Positions 1 through 6,982 of a stretch of 16,485 nt of DNA are shown here, one piece after another; within the stretch, counting starts at the first letter, position 1, and the number at the start of each line of letters is the position of its first letter. The stretch is taken from positions 1 through 16,485 of the forward strand of contig CANTWP010000020.1 of the NCBI GenBank assembly GCA_947853245.1, in the 5' to 3' direction. This DNA is from an uncultured Bacilli bacterium (lineage in GTDB: Bacteria; Bacillota_I; Bacilli_A; RF39; UBA660). Position numbers and translations under genes: made by a program. Below the pieces are notes generated by a model, which was given only the letters and a program-made list of their open reading frames with translations, had not been told where the DNA came from and ran no database searches.

Positions 1-19
1 TAAATGTTGGAAAAATTTT

Positions 20-1557
20 AGAGAAAATACAAGTTATACAATTAATTTGTATTTTTTTATGATCTTTTTGATAAAAAAATCTAATCTATAATTATCTTTA
101 TAGTTAAAATTACTATTATCAATTTGATATTGTATATTATATTTTAAATTATTATTTATAATTTTATTAGATTGATTTCTAAAATTAGTAATAATTTTTT
201 CTAATTTTAATTTTTTATAAGTAGATGCACTAGTTTTAAATTGATAATATATTTCTTCTGTAAGTTTAATATTATTTAAGTAGTTGAACAACATTTTCTA
301 ATCCATCTTCTGAATAAGAATGAGGCCTAGAAGTAATAAATTTAGCATATTTATTTGAAGTATGGCCTTCCATAGAGCAAGGACATTTATACAATGGATG
401 TTTTTGATTTATTATACCATCAATATTTTCTATTAAGAAATTTTGAATTTTAATCATATCAGTTTTTTGTTCTGGGTACTTTTCTATTTGAGATTTAACT
501 AATAATTTAAACTCATCAATCATTCTATTTCTTAAATAAGAATCAGCTATTGAAGTGATTAATGGTTCTTTCTTAAAAATATAAGATAATTTTTTATTGA
601 AATAATGAAAAGGGTAAAGTACATAAATTGCATTAGGAAAAGCAATATCAAATCTTTTAATCCATGATCCACCATCACCAGAAATAAATATTGTAGGTTC
701 TTTATTTAATTCATATTTATTATCAAGATATTTATATGCTTCTTCCCATAATTTATCAGTTTTTAAAATAGATGAAGCAATATAATGTTGTTCTTTCAAC
801 TGTTTCTTTTTAACAAAAACTTCTTTATGACCTTCGTGAGTTAGGATAACAGTAACAATTCTATTTTTAGTACCTTTATCTCTGGATTGAAGATTTGCGT
901 GTACTTCGTCGGCTTCAATATAAATAACCTTTGGAGTATCTTTCTTTCTTACTTCTTCTTGATAATTATAATTAATATTTTTAATTTTATATGAAATAGT
1001 TTGTCTAGAAATAATATAATTAGGAATAGAATTATTACTAGACCAAGAATAACCATTATCTAAAGCATTATTAATAAGTTTAGTTTCAGCAGCTAAAGTA
1101 ATTTTAGCCCATTTAGAAACACCTAAATAATCTTCTAAATAACTGTAGTATTCATATTTACCATTAATTTTTTTTTAGTTTTATAATAAGTTTTATTAAA
1201 AGTTAATAATCCAAGAGAAGTAATTAAAGTTCTTTCTCTAGTTTGTTGAACATAATATTTTTCTTTTCTTTCCTTAGAATTTTTATATTCTAAGTCTAAA
1301 GATTCCAAAATATTTTTTAAAACATCAAGATTTAGTGTATTAGTAGAATTATAAATATTATGTTCAAGTTCATGTAAAAATGAATTATGTTTACAAATTT
1401 CATTTAAATGGTTAACAAAAGATTCAAATAATGATATTATATTCATTGAGAAAACAACTCCTTAAAACCTTTAAGTTTTGAGCTTTTATCAAGGTCTGTA
1501 TATATTTTTGTTACAATTGAATTATATAACAGTTTTATAATTTTGAGTGTTTTCTCT
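20..1557 (-). mobile_element. ISLre2-family insertion sequence, decayed
   Basis: The element is defined by an ISLre2/UPF0236-type transposase on the minus strand, bounded by a candidate short inverted repeat. AGAGAAAATAC at 20-30 matches the reverse complement of GTGTTTTCTCT at 1547-1557 with one mismatch. The implied length of about 1.54 kb fits this IS family. I could not identify a clear target-site duplication because both flanks are A/T runs, so the exact ends are tentative. The leader between the transposase start (1446) and the right repeat has no gene. The transposase is frameshifted, so the copy is probably inactive unless frameshifting is programmed. Confidence 0.6.
34..1446 (-). 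pseudogene. ISLre2-family (UPF0236) transposase, two frameshifts
   Basis: The reading starts at ATG 1446 (minus strand) behind AAGGAG complementary to 1458-1463 and runs as MNIISLFESFVNHL... to an A9 run (minus strand, 1168-1176). There the frame is lost: one base must be re-read to continue as KKKINGKYEYYSYLEDYLG. The second frame is open to 272 and carries the family core, including YIEADEVHANLQ, ILTHEGHKEVF, ISGDGGSWIKR and the Cys-containing ITSRPHSYSEDG end. A second shift near 275-290 is needed to join the final 80 or so residues (LNNIKLTEEIYYQF..., stop at 34). The pieces sum to about 470 residues, near the usual family length, so little but the frame is lost. The first shift could instead be a programmed -1 frameshift or transcriptional slippage on A9. 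The second has no such slippery run and looks like a mutation. Confidence 0.85.
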
Positions 1558-1604
1558 TTTTTTTGTAAAATTTTGTTTTCCCACATCTAGTTTACTACAT
1601 CCGT

Positions 1605-1629
1605 AAAAGCAATTTAATTGCTTTTTTTC
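1605..1629 (+). terminator. AT-rich hairpin with T-run upstream of fhs
   Basis: AAAAGCAA / TTGCTTTT form a stem around a TTTAA loop, followed by further T residues. It probably closes a transcription unit that lay upstream before the IS inserted. The A-run on its 5' side means it could also act on the minus strand. It overlaps the candidate fhs -35 box. Confidence 0.45.
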
Positions 1630-1646
1630 TTGGAGTGCTTTATAAT
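1618..1646 (+). promoter_or_regulatory. candidate sigma-A promoter of fhs
   Basis: TTGCTT at 1618-1623 and a perfect TATAAT at 1641-1646 are separated by 17 bases. Transcription would start near 1653, leaving a leader of about 40 bases before the fhs start. The -35 box is weak and lies in the terminator-like hairpin. Confidence 0.45.
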
Positions 1647-1691
1647 GTGAGTAGTTAGTTTTTTAATACATATAATGAAATGGGTGAAATT

Positions 1692-3353
1692 ATGAAAACA
1701 GATATTGAAATAAGTAATGAATGTAATTTGTATAATATAAAAGATATAGCTAATAAATTAAATATTAGTGATGAATATTTAGAATGTTATGGCAAGTATA
1801 AAGCTAAAATAGATTTAAATATTTTAGAAAGTTTAAATAATAAGGCAAATGGTAAATTAGTTTTAGTAACTTCTACTAATCCTACACCATTTGGTGAAGG
1901 AAAGACTACTATGAGTATTGGGATATCTGATGCTTTAAATAAACTAGGAAAGAATAGTTTAGTAGTTCTTAGAGAACCTTCTTTAGGACCCGTTTTTGGT
2001 ATTAAAGGAGGAGCAACTGGTGGCGGTTATTCTCAAGTAGTGCCAATGGAAGATATTAATTTACATTTTACTGGAGATATTCATGCGATCGAAGCATGTA
2101 ATAATTTACTTAGTGCTATTATAGATAATCATGTTTATCAAGGAAATTCTCTTAATTTAGATTTAAATAGAATTACTTTCCAAAGATGTGTTGATTTAAA
2201 TGATAGAGCGCTTAGAAATGTTTTAGTTAAATATGATAATAAAGGATTAGAAAGAAATGAACACTATAATATTACGGTTGCTAGTGAAATAATGGCAATA
2301 TTATGTCTTTCTCGAGATATAGATGATTTAAAAAAACGTTTAGGTAATATTTTAATAGGTTATACAATTGATAGTAAGCCTGTTTTTGCTCGTGAATTAA
2401 ATTGTGAAGATGCTTTAGCTATTCTTTTAAAAGACGCTATTAAACCAAATCTAGTGCAGACTTTGGAACATAATCCTGCTATTATCCATGGTGGACCATT
2501 TGCCAATATAGCTCATGGTTGTAATTCTTTAGTAGCAACTAATTTAGGACTAAAGTTAAGTGACTATGTTATTACAGAGGCTGGATTTGGTTCAGATTTA
2601 GGAGCTGAGAAATTTTTAGATATAAAGTGTCAAATAGGTAATTTAAAACCTAACGCTATTGTAATTAATACCACAATTCGTAGTATTAAATATAATGGTG
2701 GCGTAAGTAAAGAAAAAGTTAATTTAGAAAATATGGATGCATTAAAACTAGGCATTGTTAATTTAAAAAGACATATTGAAAATATGACAAAATATACAAA
2801 GAATATAGTTATTTGTATAAATGAATTTTATAGTGATACACTAAATGAAATAGAATTTGTTAAAGATTTTGTAGAACAAATGGGTTATGAAGCAGTTGTA
2901 TGTACTTCTTTTAAAAATGGTAGTGCTGGTGCTTTAGATCTTGCTAGAGAAGTAATTAATTTGTGTGATAAGGAAATAGATTATAAACCTCTTTATTCTT
3001 TTGAACTAAGTATTAAAGATAAAATAAATATGCTTGCTAAAGAAATATATCATGCTAAGGATGTTATTTATTCTGATGATATACTTGAAAAAATTAAAAC
3101 TTTAGAAAAGATGGGCTTTGGTTCTTTACCAGTTTGTATAGCAAAAACTCAATATTCATTTAGTGATGATTCTAAATTACTTGGTGCTCCTAATAACTTT
3201 GATATGAAAATTACTGATATCAAATTATCTAGTGGTGCTGGTTTTATAGTAGTACTTATGGGTAACATTATGACTATGCCAGGATTATCTAAGTCTTCTG
3301 CTTATTTAAATATGCATATAGATAATAATGGAAATATAAGTGGTTTATATTAA
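1692..3353 (+). CDS. fhs: Formate-tetrahydrofolate ligase
   Basis: Cytoplasmic enzyme of one-carbon metabolism that joins formate to tetrahydrofolate at the cost of ATP, giving 10-formyl-THF for purine synthesis and formyl-methionine. The 553-residue length from ATG 1692 fits the usual 555-560. The phosphate-binding loop TPFGEGKT lies at about residues 65-72, and the family blocks GGGYSQVVPMEDINLHFTGD and NPAIIHGGPFANIAHGC are intact. ATG 1692 is preferred over the in-frame ATG at 1680 because GGGTGA at 1682-1687 is a Shine-Dalgarno site with suitable spacing only for the later start. The gene stands alone behind its own candidate promoter. Transcripts running past its stop enter the long hairpin in front of sigG. 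No key block is missing. Confidence 0.97.
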   Translation: MKTDIEISNECNLYNIKDIANKLNISDEYLECYGKYKAKIDLNILESLNNKANGKLVLVTSTNPTPFGEGKTTMSIGISDALNKLGKNSLVVLREPSLGPVFGIKGGATGGGYSQVVPMEDINLHFTGDIHAIEACNNLLSAIIDNHVYQGNSLNLDLNRITFQRCVDLNDRALRNVLVKYDNKGLERNEHYNITVASEIMAILCLSRDIDDLKKRLGNILIGYTIDSKPVFARELNCEDALAILLKDAIKPNLVQTLEHNPAIIHGGPFANIAHGCNSLVATNLGLKLSDYVITEAGFGSDLGAEKFLDIKCQIGNLKPNAIVINTTIRSIKYNGGVSKEKVNLENMDALKLGIVNLKRHIENMTKYTKNIVICINEFYSDTLNEIEFVKDFVEQMGYEAVVCTSFKNGSAGALDLAREVINLCDKEIDYKPLYSFELSIKDKINMLAKEIYHAKDVIYSDDILEKIKTLEKMGFGSLPVCIAKTQYSFSDDSKLLGAPNNFDMKITDIKLSSGAGFIVVLMGNIMTMPGLSKSSAYLNMHIDNNGNISGLY

Positions 3354-3357
3354 AAAT

Positions 3358-3387
3358 GTATAATAAATCTTCTTTTAGTTCAAAATG
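3358..3387 (+). promoter_or_regulatory. candidate SigF/SigG-type promoter of sigG
   Basis: GTATA at 3358-3362, a 15-base spacer, then GTTCAAAATG at 3378-3387. This matches the forespore sigma consensus (GYATA, about 15 bases, GGNNANANTR) at all but one defined position. Transcription would begin near 3393, just before the AAAGGAG ribosome binding site, giving a leader of only about 15 bases. The match is by eye and the motif is short, so chance is possible. Its position directly before a SigG gene is what makes it credible. Confidence 0.5.
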
Positions 3388-3407
3388 AACTGAAAGGAGA
3401 TTTTTTT
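3365..3407 (+). terminator. long hairpin plus T-run covering the sigG ribosome binding site
   Basis: Bases 3365-3381 pair with 3387-3403 in an unbroken 17-bp stem (two G-T pairs) around an AAAAT loop, and T residues continue to 3407. The shape is that of an intrinsic terminator for fhs. The 3' arm contains AAAGGAG (3393-3399), the sigG Shine-Dalgarno, so any read-through RNA that folds this way would have the site masked. RNA starting near 3393 would lack the 5' arm and stay open. Confidence 0.7.
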
Positions 3408-4184
3408 ATGGCACGTCATAAAGTAGAAATATGTGGCGTGAATACTGCGAATATAAAAGTTTTAAGTAGTGAAGAAATGACTGAGTTGTTTAAAAAATAT
3501 CAGAGTGGTGATGAATCTGCTAAAGGTGAACTTATTGAAGGCAATTTGAAATTAGTATTATCAATTCTAAGAAACTATAGTAATCGTACTGATAATATGG
3601 ATGATCTATTTCAAATTGGTTGCGTTGGTCTTATTAAAGCGATCGATAATTTTGATTTATCTCATGAAGTTAAGTTTTCAACTTATGCGGTTCCTATGAT
3701 ATTAGGAGAGGTAAAAAGATATTTGAGAGACAATTGTAGTATTAGAGTAGCAAGAAGCGTTAAGGATATTGCTTATAGAGCATTACAAATGAAAGAAAAA
3801 TTAACAAATGAAATGGACAAAGAACCTAATATTGCTCTTATCGCAGATAAATTAGGTTTAAGTGAGTATGAAGTTACTAATGCTTTAGATTCAATGAAAG
3901 AAACTATCAGTATGTTTGAGCCTATTTATAATGATGGGGGAGATACAATCTATTTAGCTGATCAATTAGAAGATAAAAAGAATAGTATGTATTCTATTGA
4001 TGATCGTATGGCTTTAAGAGATGCTTTAAGGAGCCTTAATGATAAAGAAAGAGAGATTGTCATTAAACGATATATTATTGGTAAGACGCAGATGGAATTA
4101 GCAAATGAGTTCGGCATTTCGCAAGCCCAGATTTCTAGAATTGAAAAAAATAGTCTAGAAAAGGTTAAAAAAATGATTTTGTAA
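3408..4184 (+). CDS. sigG: RNA polymerase sporulation sigma factor SigG
   Basis: Late forespore-specific sigma factor that redirects RNA polymerase to spore maturation genes after engulfment. The 258 residues align along their whole length with Bacillus SigG as I recall it. The N-terminus KVEICGVNT is diagnostic. Region 2 runs from about 40 to 110 (DDLFQIGCVGLIKAIDNFD, then VKFSTYAVPMILGEVKRYLRDN). Region 3 spans about 115-185 and includes the FEPIYNDGGD block. Region 4 ends in a helix-turn-helix at about 227-250 (TQMELANEFGISQAQISRIE). ATG 3408 follows AAAGGAG by eight bases. In Bacillus sigG lies beside spoIIGA-sigE; here it follows fhs and precedes a surface-protein operon, so the usual neighbourhood is lost. 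Position 44 is Glu where Bacillus SigG has Asn45. Confidence 0.95.
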   Translation: MARHKVEICGVNTANIKVLSSEEMTELFKKYQSGDESAKGELIEGNLKLVLSILRNYSNRTDNMDDLFQIGCVGLIKAIDNFDLSHEVKFSTYAVPMILGEVKRYLRDNCSIRVARSVKDIAYRALQMKEKLTNEMDKEPNIALIADKLGLSEYEVTNALDSMKETISMFEPIYNDGGDTIYLADQLEDKKNSMYSIDDRMALRDALRSLNDKEREIVIKRYIIGKTQMELANEFGISQAQISRIEKNSLEKVKKMIL

Positions 4185-4207
4185 ATAAACATTTTGTAAA
4201 TAATCTA

Positions 4208-4236
4208 TTGTCAAAAAATGTAAAATGTGTTATTCT
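4208..4236 (+). promoter_or_regulatory. sigma-A promoter of the surface-protein operon
   Basis: TTGTCA at 4208-4213 and TATTCT at 4231-4236 are separated by exactly 17 bases. Transcription would begin near 4243. This puts the in-frame ATG at 4225 upstream of the transcript and supports ATG 4267 as the start of the first gene. Both boxes differ from consensus by one base each. Confidence 0.6.
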
Positions 4237-4266
4237 TTATATAGAATAAAGGTAGGTAGATATATC

Positions 4267-6093
4267 ATGAAATTGTTTGATAGTAAATTTAAAAATATGC
4301 TGTTAATTTTTACGATTGTAATTAGTTTGTTTTTGACAAACCCATTACAAACTTTAGCGTTAGAATTTCCATCTAGTATTGGAAATATATACGAACTAAG
4401 AGATGAAACTAGTTTGAGTGGTTATACTGGTAACAAGCGCCCAGTGCCTCTTTCTACAGGTGGATATGGCTTTTATTTAGGAACAGAAACACAATTTTTA
4501 CCTTATAAAATTGGTGATTCTACTGTTGATTCTAGTGATAAGGTGACAAATTATGAGTATGCTGTGTATTGTACAATGTTTGGTAAACCTTCTCCAGCCA
4601 AGAATTCCTATTCTGCTGTAGTGCTTGGTAATACGGCTCCAACAAGTTGTACTAAAGATAATAGTTGGGATACGGCAACTAGTGCTGGTGTTGCTGCTAT
4701 TATAAAAAAAGCAGGTAATTCTAAATTTGTAGGCTCTAGTTTGCAAACTTATTATGATACTGAAATTGCTATTAATAGATTTTTATACGAGGTATTAAAT
4801 AATGAATGTAATATTGATAGTTCAAAATGTAATGCTTCGATAACTACTAGTCCTAATAAGATTTCTAACTATAGTGCAGCATTAGTAAATTTAGCTAAAG
4901 AGGAAAGCACTATTGTAAAAATGAAAGAAGACAATAAATTAGAAGTAACTTATCCTTCTAATAAGATTTTAACATATGATGATAATGATGAGATTTGGAA
5001 AAGTCAAAGAATTAATGTTAAGAATTTAAAGTATCTAGATAATTATGATTCATTAAATGCTAATAATTTAATGAAAGTAACTTTAAAGGATGCTTCAGGT
5101 AAATCTTATGATGATTATGCTTATATCGCATATGTTGATGTAGTAGATGAAGCAAATTCAACATATAGTTATCAAATAGGTATTTGTAATAATGATAATA
5201 GTGACAATCCTTATTGTAAGAATATTTCTAATTTTGAGCCATTAAAACCTAGTACTTATACAGCAGAAATTACAATTGGTGGAAAGAAAACATATAGTGT
5301 GGCTCAAAATTATTCTTGTGGCAGTGAACATCAAGGTATAACTCCGGCATTTGTTAATACTGTATCAAAGACAGAACAATCAACAGCAACATTTAGTTTT
5401 ACAATCAAAGCTCCAGAAGTCGTTACTGGTAAAATTAAAGTTTCTAAAATAGATAGTGATACTAATAAAGATATTAGTGGCGCTAAAATTAAGATTGAAA
5501 GTAAAGACGGTAGTTTTTCTGAAACATTTAATATGGGAAGTAAAACTTATATTACAGTAGATAATCTAGAATTAGGAGAATATATAATAACTGAAGTAGA
5601 AGCACCAGATGGTTATGAATTAACTAAACAGGAATATTCTGTAATTTTAACATCTGATGATACATATGCAGTGGTTGAGATGAGTAATGAAATGTTAAAT
5701 AATTCTAAAGTTGTGATTAAAAAAGTAGATTCTAGTGATAATAAAGTAATAAAAGGAGCTAAATTACAATTAACGAATGAAAATGGAAAAATAATTGCTA
5801 CTTGGGTAACAGATGGAACAGGTTATACAATTACAAATTTAGAAATAGGTAAGTATTATATTGAAGAGTTAGAAGCGCCAAATGGTTACTCTTTAAATAA
5901 AAATAAAGTATCTTTTGAAATAAAATCAAAAAATGAACAAAAGACTATTGAATTTAGTAATGATAAAATTGTAGAAGTTCCAGACACATTATCTAATAAA
6001 TCTAAATTCTTAGTAATGTTGGCGGTTGCCGGTATATTAGTAGGTGGCATATTAATTTATAAGAATAAATTTAGTGGGGATGGTATAAGATGA
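4267..6093 (+). CDS. Sortase-anchored surface protein: thioester-like head plus two Cna-B domains
   Basis: Large exported surface protein of 608 residues, probably an adhesin or pilus-type subunit. A signal peptide covers about 1-32. Residues about 41-185 resemble a thioester adhesin domain: AVYCTMFGKPSP supplies the Cys (C102), and YYDTEIAINRF sits where YATQLAIWYF-type motifs carry the Gln, which here is Glu166. Residues 230-360 form a middle domain with YQIGIC and NYSC, shared with the paralogue two genes downstream. Two Cna-B domains follow (387-475 and 480-566). Each keeps the isopeptide set: K394/E443/N474 and K486/E534/N565. The C-terminus is VPDTLSN (571-577), a hydrophobic helix and a basic tail, a sorting signal without LPXTG. 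The start is chosen after GGTAGG and the promoter. The stop overlaps the next start as ATGA. Function is inferred from domains only. Confidence 0.85.
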   Translation: MKLFDSKFKNMLLIFTIVISLFLTNPLQTLALEFPSSIGNIYELRDETSLSGYTGNKRPVPLSTGGYGFYLGTETQFLPYKIGDSTVDSSDKVTNYEYAVYCTMFGKPSPAKNSYSAVVLGNTAPTSCTKDNSWDTATSAGVAAIIKKAGNSKFVGSSLQTYYDTEIAINRFLYEVLNNECNIDSSKCNASITTSPNKISNYSAALVNLAKEESTIVKMKEDNKLEVTYPSNKILTYDDNDEIWKSQRINVKNLKYLDNYDSLNANNLMKVTLKDASGKSYDDYAYIAYVDVVDEANSTYSYQIGICNNDNSDNPYCKNISNFEPLKPSTYTAEITIGGKKTYSVAQNYSCGSEHQGITPAFVNTVSKTEQSTATFSFTIKAPEVVTGKIKVSKIDSDTNKDISGAKIKIESKDGSFSETFNMGSKTYITVDNLELGEYIITEVEAPDGYELTKQEYSVILTSDDTYAVVEMSNEMLNNSKVVIKKVDSSDNKVIKGAKLQLTNENGKIIATWVTDGTGYTITNLEIGKYYIEELEAPNGYSLNKNKVSFEIKSKNEQKTIEFSNDKIVEVPDTLSNKSKFLVMLAVAGILVGGILIYKNKFSGDGIR

Positions 6094-6974
6094 AATTAGT
6101 GTTAAAAAGTAAAAAAATAGGTTTTGTGTTTGGAGTAATTTGTTTTTCATTTTTATTTAATGAAAATGTTGTAGCTATTGATTGTAATCCACCTACTGGA
6201 GCTGATTATGAATGTTATTGTTATGGTATATGTGATGGACAGTGGGTAACAACACCAAGTGAAGATGAAGCATATGAACTTTATGTTGTAGCAGTAGAAA
6301 CTCCAGATAAGGGTAATGGTAAGATTGCAGGTGTAGAATATACAATTTATAATTCAACTGCATGTACAGGCCAAATAATAGCAGAAAGTACTTCTTCCAG
6401 TTTACAACAGAATAAGCATTTAATAGTTAAAAATTCAGAATACTGTATAAAGACTAATTCAGTACCAGAAGGATATCAAATTCCAGACCCAATTACTGGT
6501 ACTTTAACTGCTAGTTCAGTAAAAAAAATTCAATTATATGATAAAGAAACAGAACCAACTACTGGCACTCTTACATTATCATTTAAGGATAGTTCTAGTA
6601 ATAAATATATAAGTGGTATTAAATATTCTATTTATAGTAGTAAAACATCTAATGGATGTTCTGGTAATGTACTAAAAACCGGAACAAGCATTAATGGTAC
6701 TCAACAGATAACTTTAAGTTTAAGTGATTCTAAATATTGTTTAAAAGTTACAGAAATTTCAGACCTATATACTATTCCAGATGATACTGAAATAAACATG
6801 AGTTCTTCTGTTGCTAAGTCTATTAAAGTAAATAAAAAAGTAATAGTGGATGATACTATGTCTAATATATCAATCGCATTAATTGTAGTTGGTATTATTG
6901 GACTTACTTCAGGTGCATATTTAATATACAAAAATATGAAAGAAAAAAATACTTCTAAAATAGAAGAAGAGTAG
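6090..6974 (+). CDS. Small Cys-rich Cna-B-like surface protein with sorting signal
   Basis: Exported 294-residue protein, the smallest of three sortase substrates in the operon. The signal peptide is about 1-30, ending before IDCNPP. A short Cys cluster follows (C32, C42, C44, C48). Two Cna-B-like beta-sandwich repeats then lie at about 62-150 and 157-249; both keep the core blocks (AGVEYTIYNS, YCIKTNSVPEGY; SGIKYSIYSS, YCLKVTEISDLY). The Lys, Glu and Asn that form isopeptide bonds are not evident. Instead each repeat carries one Cys pair with identical 27-residue spacing, C92/C119 and C190/C217, suggesting disulfide clamps. The C-terminus is VDDTMSN, a helix and a basic/acidic tail. It starts four bases inside the previous gene and is followed after eight bases by the next. 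It may be a minor pilin or adaptor; the role is unproven. Confidence 0.8.
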   Translation: MKLVLKSKKIGFVFGVICFSFLFNENVVAIDCNPPTGADYECYCYGICDGQWVTTPSEDEAYELYVVAVETPDKGNGKIAGVEYTIYNSTACTGQIIAESTSSSLQQNKHLIVKNSEYCIKTNSVPEGYQIPDPITGTLTASSVKKIQLYDKETEPTTGTLTLSFKDSSSNKYISGIKYSIYSSKTSNGCSGNVLKTGTSINGTQQITLSLSDSKYCLKVTEISDLYTIPDDTEINMSSSVAKSIKVNKKVIVDDTMSNISIALIVVGIIGLTSGAYLIYKNMKEKNTSKIEEE

Positions 6975-6982
6975 GTGATAGT

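Noticed and set aside
3962..4192. Minus-strand open frame opposite the end of sigG
   Set aside because: Shadow of the sigG coding sequence with no ribosome binding site or recognisable content.
4225..4266. Upstream in-frame ATG at 4225 for the first surface protein
   Set aside because: It lies between the -35 and -10 boxes of a good promoter and would put 14 residues before a normal signal peptide; ATG 4267 follows a GGTAGG site.
4498..4746. Minus-strand open frame opposite the first surface-protein gene
   Set aside because: Low-complexity antisense shadow of a clearly coding gene.
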